Positions 8,165 through 14,987 of a stretch of DNA of 35,120 nucleotides are shown in pieces. Location: the NCBI GenBank assembly GCA_036759545.1, contig DAIOUL010000020.1:1-35120 (forward strand), written 5' to 3'. Under the pieces are notes generated by a model, which worked only from the letters and a program-made list of their open reading frames with translations, searched no databases and was not told the DNA's origin. The position numbers were made by a program, and so were the translations under genes. Numbering within the stretch: the stretch's first letter is position 1; every line of letters starts with the position of its first letter. Source of the DNA: 66-474 sp036759545 (lineage in GTDB: Bacteria > Pseudomonadota > Gammaproteobacteria > Xanthomonadales > Rhodanobacteraceae).

Positions 8165-8806
8165 TCACACAATCCCCAACTCCAGCGCCTTCAGCACCGC
8201 TCGGGTGCGATCACGCACACCGAGTTTGGAAAGAATGTTGGAGACGTGGTTTTTCACGGTGCCTTCGGCCACGCCGAGCGAGTTGGCGATTTCCTTGTTG
8301 CTGTAGCCGCCGGACATCAGACGCAGGATTTCGGTTTCGCGCTCGGTCAGCGGATCAGGCTGTTCCAGGCTGGTGAACTGGTTCTGCATGCGGCCGATGC
8401 CGGCCAGCAATCGTTGCGTCACCATCGGCGCGATCAGCGAGCCGCCGGCAGCGACGGTCTTCACCGCTTCGACCAACTGATCGAGTGAAACGTCTTTCAG
8501 CAGATAGCCGCGCGCGCCGGCTTTCAGCCCGGCGAGCACCAACTGATCGTCGTCGAAAGTGGTGAGGATGATCGTCGGCGGCACCGCACCCTTCGCGGCG
8601 AAGGCATTGAGCACGTCCAGTCCGCTCTTGCCGGGCATGCGCATGTCCAGCAGCACCACGTCCGGATTCAATCTCGGGATCGTCTCCAGCGCCTGCGCAC
8701 CGTCCACGCATTCGGCCACCACGCGAATGTCCGGCGAGAGTTCAAGCAGCGAACGGATGCCTTGGCGCACCAGATTTTGGTCATCGACCAAACAAACGGA
8801 AATCAT
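8165..8806 (-). CDS. NarL/FixJ-type response regulator (DesR/LuxR-like)
   Basis: Cytoplasmic transcription factor, partner of the histidine kinase immediately upstream on the same strand. The 213 residues comprise a receiver domain (1-120; acidic pocket D8/D9, phospho-acceptor D54 in VVLLDMRMPG, conserved Lys in YLLKDV) and a LuxR-type helix-turn-helix (about 148-210; LTERETEILRLMSGGYSNKEIA then VAEGTVKNHVSNILSKLGV). The start is the ATG opening MISVCLVDDQ, 38 nt after the kinase stop. Closest by pattern to DesR/LiaR/YxjL regulators, which act on promoters of membrane-stress genes; the target here is unknown. Confidence 0.94.
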   Translation of the reverse strand: MISVCLVDDQNLVRQGIRSLLELSPDIRVVAECVDGAQALETIPRLNPDVVLLDMRMPGKSGLDVLNAFAAKGAVPPTIILTTFDDDQLVLAGLKAGARGYLLKDVSLDQLVEAVKTVAAGGSLIAPMVTQRLLAGIGRMQNQFTSLEQPDPLTERETEILRLMSGGYSNKEIANSLGVAEGTVKNHVSNILSKLGVRDRTRAVLKALELGIV

Positions 8807-8844
8807 TCAAGCGTTCCCCATTGAACCGCACTTCATCCAACCCG

Positions 8845-10050
8845 CTACGCGGCGTTCTCGATCGGCATCGACGCTTCCAGAGTGAATCCGTGATCGCGCG
8901 CGGTGTCGATCACCAGCCGGCCGCCCACTTCGGCCAATCTTTCGCGCATGCCGCTCAAACCGTTGCCGGGCCTCACTTCTGCTGCGCCGCGCCCGTCGTC
9001 GTGCGCCTTCAGCGCCAGCATGCCATCGGGCGTGCGCTCGAAGCGCAGCCAGAGGTTCTTCGCGCCGGCGTGCCGCACCGCGTTGGTGACGATCTCCTGC
9101 GCACAACGCAGCAATACCTGTGCGCGGTGAGGATCGTCGACCGAGAAGCGCGGTGGCAGATCCAGGTGCACGTCCAGCCCCGGCACGCCTTCGGTGATGT
9201 TGCGCAGCGCGTCGGTGAGGTCGATTGCGTCGTCATCGCGCAATTCGCTGACCACTTCGCGCACGTCGGTCAGCAGTTGTTTTGCGGTGCTCTGCGCCTT
9301 TTCGACGTGCTCTGCCGCCGGTTGATTCGCCAGATGACTCGCGACTTCCAGATTGAGGCTCAGCGCGGTCAAGTGGTGTCCAACCAGGTCGTGCAGTTCG
9401 CGCGCGATGCGCATGCGCTCGGAGATGCGGCTGGATTCGGCCAGCAACGCCCGCGTGGCGCGCAGTTCGGAATTCAACCGGCGCTGTTCCTCGCGCGCGC
9501 TGCCTTCCTGGCGCGCGACCATCGAGGCCACGAAGGCGATCACGGAAAATCCCAGGTAGGTCGCGGCCTGCAACGTGGCGAGGCCGGCATCCCAGCCCGG
9601 AAACAGCGCGAACACCGGAATCAGCGCGGCGTTTTGCAGCACCAGCCAGGCCGCCGCCAGCGGCAACGGCAGCAACCACGGCAACACCATGCACACCACC
9701 ATCAACAGCAGTGCGGCGAGTCCAGTCTTGCTGAACCAGCAAATCGCGATGGCCGCGCAGGTCAGCACCAGCAGGCCCAGGAGTTTCAGGGGAACGCGCC
9801 GCTGGGAGCGCAGATCGCGCGTCAGCAGCCAGTACACCACGCCGAAAATCACGTAGCTCACCGCCCACAGCAACACATCGGTGTGGCTGCGCACCTGCTG
9901 CAACTGGTTCAACTGCTCGCGCGGGCGCGATTCGACCAGCCTCGCCAGCATCCAGTTGTAGCTCACCAGCGGCACACCCACGCAGGCGTAGGTGAACAGG
10001 CCCGCGTAGCGCAGCAGGCGGATGTGGTTCAGGGCGTGGCGCGGCAGCAC
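8845..10050 (-). CDS. Sensor histidine kinase, DesK-like (HisKA_3)
   Basis: Inner-membrane kinase expected to phosphorylate the adjacent NarL-type regulator. N-terminal half has about five hydrophobic segments (from GLFTYACVGVPLV to LGFSVIAFVASMVA), followed by a short coiled coil, a HisKA_3 dimerisation helix with the phospho-acceptor His in RIARELHDLVGHHLTAL (about H220) and an HATPase_c domain (CAQEIVTNAVRHAGA as N-box, DDGRG and GNGLSGMRERL as G-boxes). The frame stays open to 10401. I favour the GTG at 10050 because homology-like sequence begins at PRHALNHIRLLRYAG; ATG 10158 would add 36 unconvincing residues and run into a promoter-like element of the divergent operon. Neither start has a clear ribosome-binding site. 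Confidence 0.86.
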   Translation of the reverse strand: MLPRHALNHIRLLRYAGLFTYACVGVPLVSYNWMLARLVESRPREQLNQLQQVRSHTDVLLWAVSYVIFGVVYWLLTRDLRSQRRVPLKLLGLLVLTCAAIAICWFSKTGLAALLLMVVCMVLPWLLPLPLAAAWLVLQNAALIPVFALFPGWDAGLATLQAATYLGFSVIAFVASMVARQEGSAREEQRRLNSELRATRALLAESSRISERMRIARELHDLVGHHLTALSLNLEVASHLANQPAAEHVEKAQSTAKQLLTDVREVVSELRDDDAIDLTDALRNITEGVPGLDVHLDLPPRFSVDDPHRAQVLLRCAQEIVTNAVRHAGAKNLWLRFERTPDGMLALKAHDDGRGAAEVRPGNGLSGMRERLAEVGGRLVIDTARDHGFTLEASMPIENAA

Positions 10051-10156
10051 GTGGCGATCATATGACAACCCGCCGGAGCGCGCTGCGTGCGCCCAAGCGT
10101 TGCGGAACTCGCCCCGCTTGGCTCGGGTCACACTGCGGTCATCACTGCCCCGCAGC

Positions 10157-10185
10157 ATGACTGCCCGGGATGCACATGTCATAAT
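10157..10185 (+). promoter_or_regulatory. Candidate sigma70 promoter of the acetyltransferase-minCDE operon
   Basis: ATGACT (10157-10162, 4 of 6 to TTGACA), a 17-nt spacer and CATAAT (10180-10185). A start near 10192 would give a leader of about 145 nt that begins almost at the hairpin of 10198-10222. Confidence 0.4.
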
Positions 10186-10197
10186 TTGTGGATGTTG

Positions 10198-10331
10198 CGC
10201 GCCGGCCCGCCAGGCTGGCGCGTTTCTTGATTGCCAAGTCCGCAGACGACGGATCTTGAGCGAACATTGAGAAGTGCGGTCATGGATGACCGCTTTTTGA
10301 TTTTTGCGTTCATGGACGAACGCACAAGGAG
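10198..10331 (+). promoter_or_regulatory. Structured 5' leader with three hairpins, two with GGA loops, ending in AAGGAG
   Basis: Hairpin 1: CGCGCCGGC/GCTGGCGCG (10198-10222, one G-U pair), followed by TTTCTTG. Hairpin 2: GCGGTCA/TGACCGC around loop TGGA (10276-10293), followed by a T-rich run. Hairpin 3: GCGTTC/GAACGC around ATGGAC (10306-10323). The Shine-Dalgarno ACAAGGAG follows at 10324-10331, six nt before the ATG at 10337. The two GGA loops plus a GGA in the ribosome-binding site fit the layout of CsrA/RsmA-controlled leaders; hairpins 1 and 2 with U-rich tails could also terminate transcription. Confidence 0.5.
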
Positions 10332-10336
10332 ATTCG

Positions 10337-10933
10337 ATGTCCGTTCTTCTTCGTGACGTGCGCGAGCCCGATCTGGATGCGGTGCTCGCGCTCAACAACA
10401 ACGCGGGTTCCGCGATCCTGCCTCTCGATGCCGCACGCCTGCGGCATTTCTTCGAGCGCGCAGACTATTTTCGCGTGGCCGAGATCGACGGCCGCATCGC
10501 CGGTTTCCTGATCGCGCTGCGCGAGGACGCCGACCACACCAGTTCGAACTTCCGCTGGTTCCGCGAGCGCTACGCGCGCTTCGTGTACATCGACCGCGTG
10601 GTGATCGGCGATGGTTTCCGCGGCCACGGCCTCGGCCGCGTGTTCTACAGCGATGCGCAGAGCTACGCCGAGGCGCGCGCGCCGGTGCTGGCTTGCGAAG
10701 TGTTCCTGGAGCCGCGCGACGACATCGCGATGCTGTTCCACGGCACGCGCGGTTTCAACGAGGTCGGACAGCAATCGATGTCCGAGAACGGCCGGCGCGT
10801 TTGCCTGCTGGCCAAGCAACTCGAGTGCTACGCCTTCGTCTGCGAGACCTATCCCCGCGGCCTGCCCGCGCAACCGTGGCTGGCCGACCGCGCCCGCATC
10901 GAGTGGCCGCGCGTCGCGACGGGTGGTGCGTGA
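10337..10933 (+). CDS. GNAT-family N-acetyltransferase, first gene of the min operon
   Basis: Predicted acetyl-CoA-dependent acyltransferase of 198 residues; the substrate is unknown. The GNAT fold is shown by an N-terminal LLRDVREPDLDAVLALNN segment, the central strand FVYIDRVVIGDGFRGHGLGRVFYSDA with the pyrophosphate-binding R/Q-x-x-G-x-G/A-like loop (GFRGHGLG), and a C-terminal strand FLEPRDDIAMLFHGTRGFNEVGQ. The ATG at 10337 has an excellent AAGGAG six nt upstream, which decides against the in-frame ATG at 10304. Its stop overlaps the GTG start of minC by four nt (GTGA), so the two are very probably co-translated. Position before minC hints at a link to envelope or division biology, but that is inference. 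Confidence 0.88.
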   Translation: MSVLLRDVREPDLDAVLALNNNAGSAILPLDAARLRHFFERADYFRVAEIDGRIAGFLIALREDADHTSSNFRWFRERYARFVYIDRVVIGDGFRGHGLGRVFYSDAQSYAEARAPVLACEVFLEPRDDIAMLFHGTRGFNEVGQQSMSENGRRVCLLAKQLECYAFVCETYPRGLPAQPWLADRARIEWPRVATGGA

Positions 10934-11757
10934 GTGTCACGGCGGGTGCGCGCAGCGACAATGCTGACGCGGTGGAGCTGAAGTTCGGGCAGGTGGGCAT
11001 CGCCAGCGTGCGCGTGCGCCGCAACGACGCCGCCGCGCTGCACGCCGAACTCGAGCGCCGCGTGCGCGCCGCGCCGCAGTTGTTCGAACGCGCCGCGGTG
11101 GTAATGGATCTGTCGCATCTTGCCGCGCAACCCACTGATGGCGAAGTCGATGCGCTGCTGGAAGCAGTGCGCGCGGCCGGCATGCTGCCGGTCGGCCTGG
11201 CCTATGGCACCGCCGAGAACGATGCGCTGGCGCGGCGCATGGGCCTGCCGCTGATCGCGAAGTTCCGTGCACAGTACGAACGCGGAGCGGAATTGTCCTT
11301 AGCAGGATTACCGGCAAAAGGATCAGAGTCATCAGGATCGGCGCACACACCCGAAGCTGCGCCGCCAGCGGACGAAAGCCGAAAATCGAAAGTCGACGAT
11401 CGCGAAAGAGAGTCCGCCGCGATTCCGGTCGTGCTCGCGCAACAGCATTCGCAAGCGGTGCGCACGGGCCAGCAGGTGTACGCGCGCGGCCGCGATCTGA
11501 TCGTTGTCGCGCCGGTCGCGAACGGCGCCGAAGTGCTGGCCGACGGCAACATTCATGTGTACGGCCCCTTGCGCGGTCGCGCCTTCGCGGGCGCGCTGGG
11601 CGACGAACACGCGCGGATCTACTGCAGCGAATTCCGCGCAGAGCTGGTTTCCATCGCCGGACACTACCGTGTGTTCGAGGAAATTCCGAAACAGTACGAA
11701 GGCAAGGCCGTGCAGATTTCGCTGGACGATGGCAAGTTGAAGATTGCAGCGCTGTGA
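10930..11757 (+). CDS. minC: Septum site-determining protein MinC
   Basis: Inhibitor of FtsZ polymerisation away from mid-cell, recruited to the membrane by MinD. 275 residues: N-terminal FtsZ-inhibiting domain (about 12-115), a variable linker (about 118-164) and the C-terminal beta-helix that binds MinD (from about 165). The C-terminal hallmarks VRTGQQVYARGRDLIVV and DGNIHVYGPLRGRA are present. The GTG start overlaps the preceding stop (GTGA). Unusually, linker residues of about 149-161 (ESRKSKVDDRERE) are encoded by a copy of the short repeat also found at 2864-2915. Linkers in MinC tolerate length changes, so function is likely kept. Followed by minD 103 nt downstream. Confidence 0.95.
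   Translation: MSVTAGARSDNADAVELKFGQVGIASVRVRRNDAAALHAELERRVRAAPQLFERAAVVMDLSHLAAQPTDGEVDALLEAVRAAGMLPVGLAYGTAENDALARRMGLPLIAKFRAQYERGAELSLAGLPAKGSESSGSAHTPEAAPPADESRKSKVDDRERESAAIPVVLAQQHSQAVRTGQQVYARGRDLIVVAPVANGAEVLADGNIHVYGPLRGRAFAGALGDEHARIYCSEFRAELVSIAGHYRVFEEIPKQYEGKAVQISLDDGKLKIAAL
11374..11412. repeat. Copy of the CGAAAATCGAAAGTC repeat inside the minC linker
   Basis: The 15-mer at 11380-11394 is identical to the reverse complement of 2896-2910. It keeps the minC frame open and lies in the non-conserved linker. Confidence 0.65.
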
Positions 11758-11761
11758 AGCC

Positions 11762-11824
11762 GTCAAAAGTCAAAAGTGAAAAGTCAAAAGTCATAGCTTT
11801 GACTTTTGACCTTTGACTTTTGAC
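11762..11824. repeat. Long inverted repeat of AAAAGTC units between minC and minD
   Basis: Left arm 11762-11793 consists of GTCAAAAGTCAAAAGTGAAAA-type units; the right arm 11799-11824 is nearly its reverse complement, with a TAGCT loop. The low-GC composition is in strong contrast with the flanking genes. It would form a long A/U-rich hairpin within the operon mRNA. Confidence 0.75.
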
Positions 11825-11860
11825 CCTTGTGAAACACCCATCTTTGAGGAGCATTGGAAC

Positions 11861-12673
11861 TTGACTGAAATCATCGTCGTCACTTCCGGCAAGGGCGGCG
11901 TGGGCAAGACCACCACGTCCGCCTCGCTCGCCACCGGACTCGCCAAACGCGGCCACAAGGTTGCGGTGATCGACTTCGACGTCGGCTTGCGCAACCTCGA
12001 TCTCATCATGGGTTGCGAGCGGCGCGTGGTCTACGACTTCGTCAACGTGATCCACAACGAGGCCACGCTGAAGCAGGCGCTGATCCGCGACAAGCGGCAC
12101 GACAACCTGTACGTGCTGGCCGCATCGCAGACGCGCGACAAGGACGCTTTGACGCAGGACGGCGTCGGCCGCGTGCTGGATGAACTCGGCAACGACGGCT
12201 TCGATTTCGTGATCTGCGATTCACCGGCCGGCATCGAAAAAGGCGCGCACCTCGCGATGTATTTCGCCGACCGCGCGGTGGTGGTCGTCAATCCGGAAGT
12301 GTCATCGGTGCGCGACTCGGATCGCATCCTGGGTTTGCTGTCGTCGAAAACGCTCCGTGCCGAGCGTGGCGACGGTCCGATGAAGCAGCACTTGCTGCTG
12401 ACGCGTTACAACCCGGTGCGCGTGGAGGCCGGTGAGATGATGAGCGTGAAGGACGTCGAGGAAATCCTCGGCATCCCGGTGCTGGGCGTGATCCCCGAAT
12501 CCGAGCAAGTGCTGGCCGCGTCGAACTCCGGCGTGCCGGTGATCCACGATGCAAGCTCGATCGCGGGGCAGGCCTACGGCGATGCGGTCGCGCGTCTGGA
12601 CGGCGATGAAATCGAATTGCGTTTCATCGACGCGCCCAAGAAGGGTTTTTTCAAGCGCATGTTCGGCACCTGA
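11861..12673 (+). CDS. minD: Septum site-determining ATPase MinD
   Basis: Membrane-cycling ATPase that recruits MinC and oscillates with MinE. 270 residues. The deviant Walker A KGGVGKTT (K11 to T18) with signature Lys, VAVIDFDVGLRNLDL (Walker A'), VICDSPAGIEKGA (Walker B region) and the C-terminal amphipathic membrane-targeting helix APKKGFFKRMFG are all present. No ATG fits: the start is TTG at 11861, preceded by GAGGAG at the right distance and giving LTEIIVVTSGKGGVGK, which matches MinD N-termini. An in-frame ATG at 11813 lies in the repeat hairpin and would add 16 non-homologous residues. minE follows after 10 nt. Confidence 0.96.
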   Translation: MTEIIVVTSGKGGVGKTTTSASLATGLAKRGHKVAVIDFDVGLRNLDLIMGCERRVVYDFVNVIHNEATLKQALIRDKRHDNLYVLAASQTRDKDALTQDGVGRVLDELGNDGFDFVICDSPAGIEKGAHLAMYFADRAVVVVNPEVSSVRDSDRILGLLSSKTLRAERGDGPMKQHLLLTRYNPVRVEAGEMMSVKDVEEILGIPVLGVIPESEQVLAASNSGVPVIHDASSIAGQAYGDAVARLDGDEIELRFIDAPKKGFFKRMFGT

Positions 12674-12683
12674 GGAGCGTGTA

Positions 12684-12959
12684 ATGAGAATCCTGGATTT
12701 TCTGCGCGCCCGTCCGAAGAACACCGCCAACATCGCGCGCGAGCGGTTGCGCATCATCGTGGCGCAGGAGCGCGCCACGCGCGGCGGGCCGGATTACCTG
12801 CCGTTGCTGCGCGGCGAACTGCTGGCCGTAATCCGCAAATACGTCAACGTCGATCCGGACGCGGTGCAGGTCAACGTCGAACGCGACGGCGAACACGAAG
12901 TGCTGGAGCTGTCGGTGGCGCTGCCGGAGCAGAAACTCGCGGTCGGCGGTGAGCGGTGA
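12684..12959 (+). CDS. minE: Cell division topological specificity factor MinE
   Basis: Stimulates MinD ATPase and drives pole-to-pole oscillation. 91 residues. The N-terminal membrane/MinD-binding part (MRILDFLRARPKNTANIARERLRIIVAQERA) and the C-terminal topological domain (DYLPLLRGELLAVIRKYVNVD...VQVNVERDG) are clear. ATG 12684 has TGAGGAG upstream. Last gene of the acetyltransferase-minCDE operon; its 3' end abuts a palindromic repeat element. Confidence 0.96.
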   Translation: MRILDFLRARPKNTANIARERLRIIVAQERATRGGPDYLPLLRGELLAVIRKYVNVDPDAVQVNVERDGEHEVLELSVALPEQKLAVGGER

Positions 12960-12980
12960 GCGATATGGCGGCAACAATTT

Positions 12981-13101
12981 CGTCATTCCGGACGCCGCCC
13001 CGGATAGAAGCATTCCGGGGCAGGCTGCGCGGCGATGAAATCCAGTGACTTTGATCTGCAAACGGCAAAACCACTGGATTCCCGCTTTCGCGGGAATGAC
13101 G
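12981..13101. repeat. MITE-like element with CGTCATTCC terminal inverted repeats (copy 1)
   Basis: About 121 nt bounded by CGTCATTCCGG (12981) and CGGGAATGACG (ending 13101), inverted at 10 of 11 positions. Inside, AATCCAGTG (13039-13047) pairs with CACTGGATT (13072-13080). The same family is seen at 28025-28133 and, as a half copy, at 14920-14948. It supplies the start and first residues of the next reading frame. Confidence 0.8.
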
Positions 13102-13601
13102 ATTCGTTTGTTGCGGCGCTGAACGAATTTCGCGTTGATGGCAATGACGTCCTTCGCATCGCCGACATCGGTTTCGAGCCTTGCGAGGAATTGCTGGCGC
13201 GATACGGCCTGCAACTGATTCGCGTCGATGACGGCGCGCCGATTCCCGGCACTTACTGGGGCGAACCGGAAGCCGGCGTGATCGGCTGTGAGGTGTACGC
13301 GCGCGCGGACACGCCGCTGCATTCGCTGTTGCATGAAACCTGTCATTTGCTCGTCGCAGATCCGCAGCGGCGCGCGGCGATCCACACCGACGCCAGCGAT
13401 TCGCAGATCGAGGAAGATGCGGCCTGCTATCTGCAGATCGTCCTGGCCGACGCGCTGAGCGGCTTCGGCCGCGAACGCGCGTTGCGCGACATGGATGCGT
13501 GGGGCTATTCGTTCCGGCTCGGTTCCGCGCGCGCCTGGTTCGAACGCGATGCGGAAGACGCGCGCGCGTTTCTGCACGCCCGGCAACTGCTGACCGATTG
13601 A
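13035..13601 (+). CDS. Putative zinc metallopeptidase-like protein (HExxH), unnamed
   Basis: No family name recognised with certainty. The 188-residue frame has LHSLLHETCHLLV with an HExxH motif (H100, E101, H104) and, 22 residues later, IEEDAACYLQIVLA (E126/E127), a spacing and pattern like the third zinc ligand helix of ImmA/IrrE-like gluzincins. The C-terminal part contains two aromatic-rich stretches, WGYSFRLGSARAWF. The first 24 or so residues (including LDSRFRGND) are encoded by the MITE-like repeat, so either the repeat donated a new start codon or translation begins at a non-ATG codon downstream near 13112. No signal peptide. It lies after minE on the same strand and is convergent with pncC (4 nt apart). 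Metal binding is inferred from motif only. Confidence 0.65.
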   Translation: MKSSDFDLQTAKPLDSRFRGNDDSFVAALNEFRVDGNDVLRIADIGFEPCEELLARYGLQLIRVDDGAPIPGTYWGEPEAGVIGCEVYARADTPLHSLLHETCHLLVADPQRRAAIHTDASDSQIEEDAACYLQIVLADALSGFGRERALRDMDAWGYSFRLGSARAWFERDAEDARAFLHARQLLTD

Positions 13602-13605
13602 GTCT

Positions 13606-14109
13606 TCATTCGGAAAGCTGCGCGCGGATGCCTTCCAGGGCGCGCGCCACGGTCTGCCGCCGCACCGCTTCGCGGTCGCCTTCGAAGTGAAACAGCTTCG
13701 CGTGCGCATAACCGCCACGGCGTTTCCATGCGATCCACACCGTGCCGACCGGCTTGTCGAAAGTGCCGCCGGACGGCCCGGCGATGCCGGTGACCGCGAC
13801 CGCGATCGTCGCGCCGAAACGCGCCAGCGCGCCGGATACCATTTCGATCGCGGTTTCCTGGCTGACCGCGCCGTGCCGTTCCAGCGTGTGCGGGTGCACG
13901 CCCAGCAGCGCTTCCTTGGCCTCGTAGCTGTAGGCGACCACGCCGCATTCGAACCAGGCCGATGAGCCGGGCAGGTCCGTGAGCGTCTTGGCGATCCAGC
14001 CGCCGGTGCAGGACTCGGCGACGGCGAGCATCTGCTTGCGCTCGCGCAGGATTTCCGCCAACGTCAAGGCCTGCGTGTGCAGGATTTCATCCGAAGGAAT
14101 CTTGTCCAT
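13606..14109 (-). CDS. pncC: Nicotinamide-nucleotide amidohydrolase PncC (CinA C-terminal domain)
   Basis: Hydrolyses nicotinamide mononucleotide to nicotinate mononucleotide and ammonia, part of pyridine nucleotide recycling in the cytoplasm. 167 residues, the size of stand-alone PncC/YgaD; no N-terminal MoaB-like domain of full CinA. Hallmarks: LAVAESCTGGWIAKTLTD with the catalytic Ser (S33), YSYEAKEALLGV, and VAVTGIAGPSGGT near residue 110. The ATG at 14109 sits inside a perfect hairpin CATGCGG-TGT-CCGCATG, so the start could be occluded in the mRNA. Monocistronic by context: convergent with the metallopeptidase-like gene, and 107 nt downstream of phoU. Confidence 0.93.
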   Translation of the reverse strand: MDKIPSDEILHTQALTLAEILRERKQMLAVAESCTGGWIAKTLTDLPGSSAWFECGVVAYSYEAKEALLGVHPHTLERHGAVSQETAIEMVSGALARFGATIAVAVTGIAGPSGGTFDKPVGTVWIAWKRRGGYAHAKLFHFEGDREAVRRQTVARALEGIRAQLSE

Positions 14110-14216
14110 GCGGTGTCCGCATGCCGGGCATGCTCATGAACCCGCATTTCTACTCCATCGCGCGGTGTTCGCCAAGCTCGGCGTTCATCGCGAATTGGAC
14201 GGATTCGTTCTCAGCT

Positions 14217-14909
14217 TCATGATTCCTCGATGTAGCGGCGGGTTTCGGCCAGCGGCTCGCCGCGCACCGTGAACCACACGTTCTCGGCGATGTTGGTAGC
14301 GTGATCGCCGATGCGTTCGATGTGCTTGGCGATGAACAGCAGATGCGTGCAGGCGGCGATGCTGCGCGGCTCCTCGTTCATGCGAACCATCAATTCGCGG
14401 CACAGTGCGCTGTAAAGCGCATCCAGTTCCGCGTCGCGCAGCCAGGCCGCCCGCGCGCGCTCCGCATCACGCGCCGCATAGGCGCGCAGCACCTCGCGCA
14501 CCAGTGCTGCCGCGAGCGTGGCCAACGCGGCCAGACCGTCGGCCAGTTGCACCGGCGCCGTGTGGTTCAACGCCAGCGTACGCTTGGCGACATTGGTGGC
14601 GTAGTCGCCGATGCGCTCGATGTCGGAGGCGATGCGCAGCGCGGCCAGGATTTCGCGCAAATCGCGCGCGATCGGCTGGCGCAGCGCGAGCAGCCGGAGC
14701 ACGTCGTGGCTGACTTCGCGCTCCCTCGCATCGATCGCCGCATCGCCCGCGATCACCCGCCGCGCGCGCGCGTTGTCGCGGCGCTCGAGCGCTTCCATGG
14801 CCTCGTCGAACTGCGCCGCAGCGTGTTCGCCCATCGCGGCGATTTCCTGCGTCAGCCGCGCGAGTTCGGCGTCGTAGCTCTTGACGATGTGATCGTGGGT
14901 GGTGCTCAT
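14217..14909 (-). CDS. phoU: Phosphate signalling protein PhoU
   Basis: Links the Pst transporter to PhoR/PhoB and restrains phosphate uptake. 230 residues built of two three-helix repeats; each carries the metal-binding motif, SDIERIGDYATN (about 95-106) and KHIERIGDHATN (about 195-206). The start MSTTHDHIVKSYDAEL matches the family. It is last in pstSCAB-phoU but separated from pstB by 260 nt filled with hairpin repeats, much more than the 1-4 nt gaps in the rest of the operon. Its ribosome-binding site is weak and lies beside a CGTCATTCC repeat half (14920-14948). Confidence 0.95.
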   Translation of the reverse strand: MSTTHDHIVKSYDAELARLTQEIAAMGEHAAAQFDEAMEALERRDNARARRVIAGDAAIDAREREVSHDVLRLLALRQPIARDLREILAALRIASDIERIGDYATNVAKRTLALNHTAPVQLADGLAALATLAAALVREVLRAYAARDAERARAAWLRDAELDALYSALCRELMVRMNEEPRSIAACTHLLFIAKHIERIGDHATNIAENVWFTVRGEPLAETRRYIEES

Positions 14910-14919
14910 GTTCTTTGCC

Positions 14920-14948
14920 CGTCATTCCGGCGCAGGCCGGAATCCATT
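14920..14948. repeat. Half copy of the CGTCATTCC element, upstream of phoU
   Basis: CGTCATTCCGGCG followed by ATTCCGGC/GCCGGAAT inverted arms and AATCCATTG; same family as 12981-13101 and 28025-28133 but without the opposite end. Confidence 0.7.
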
Positions 14949-14987
14949 GACTCTGTCGCTTGAGGCTGCCTCTGGCGCATGTTATTT

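Noticed and set aside
10271..10305. Hairpin with T-run read as the terminator of an upstream gene
   Set aside because: The neighbouring upstream gene is on the opposite strand, so this element lies in the leader of the min operon and is better treated as regulatory.
12981..13101. Possible CRISPR or tandem repeat array because CGTCATTCC recurs
   Set aside because: Two inverted ends of one palindromic element, without regularly spaced direct repeats.
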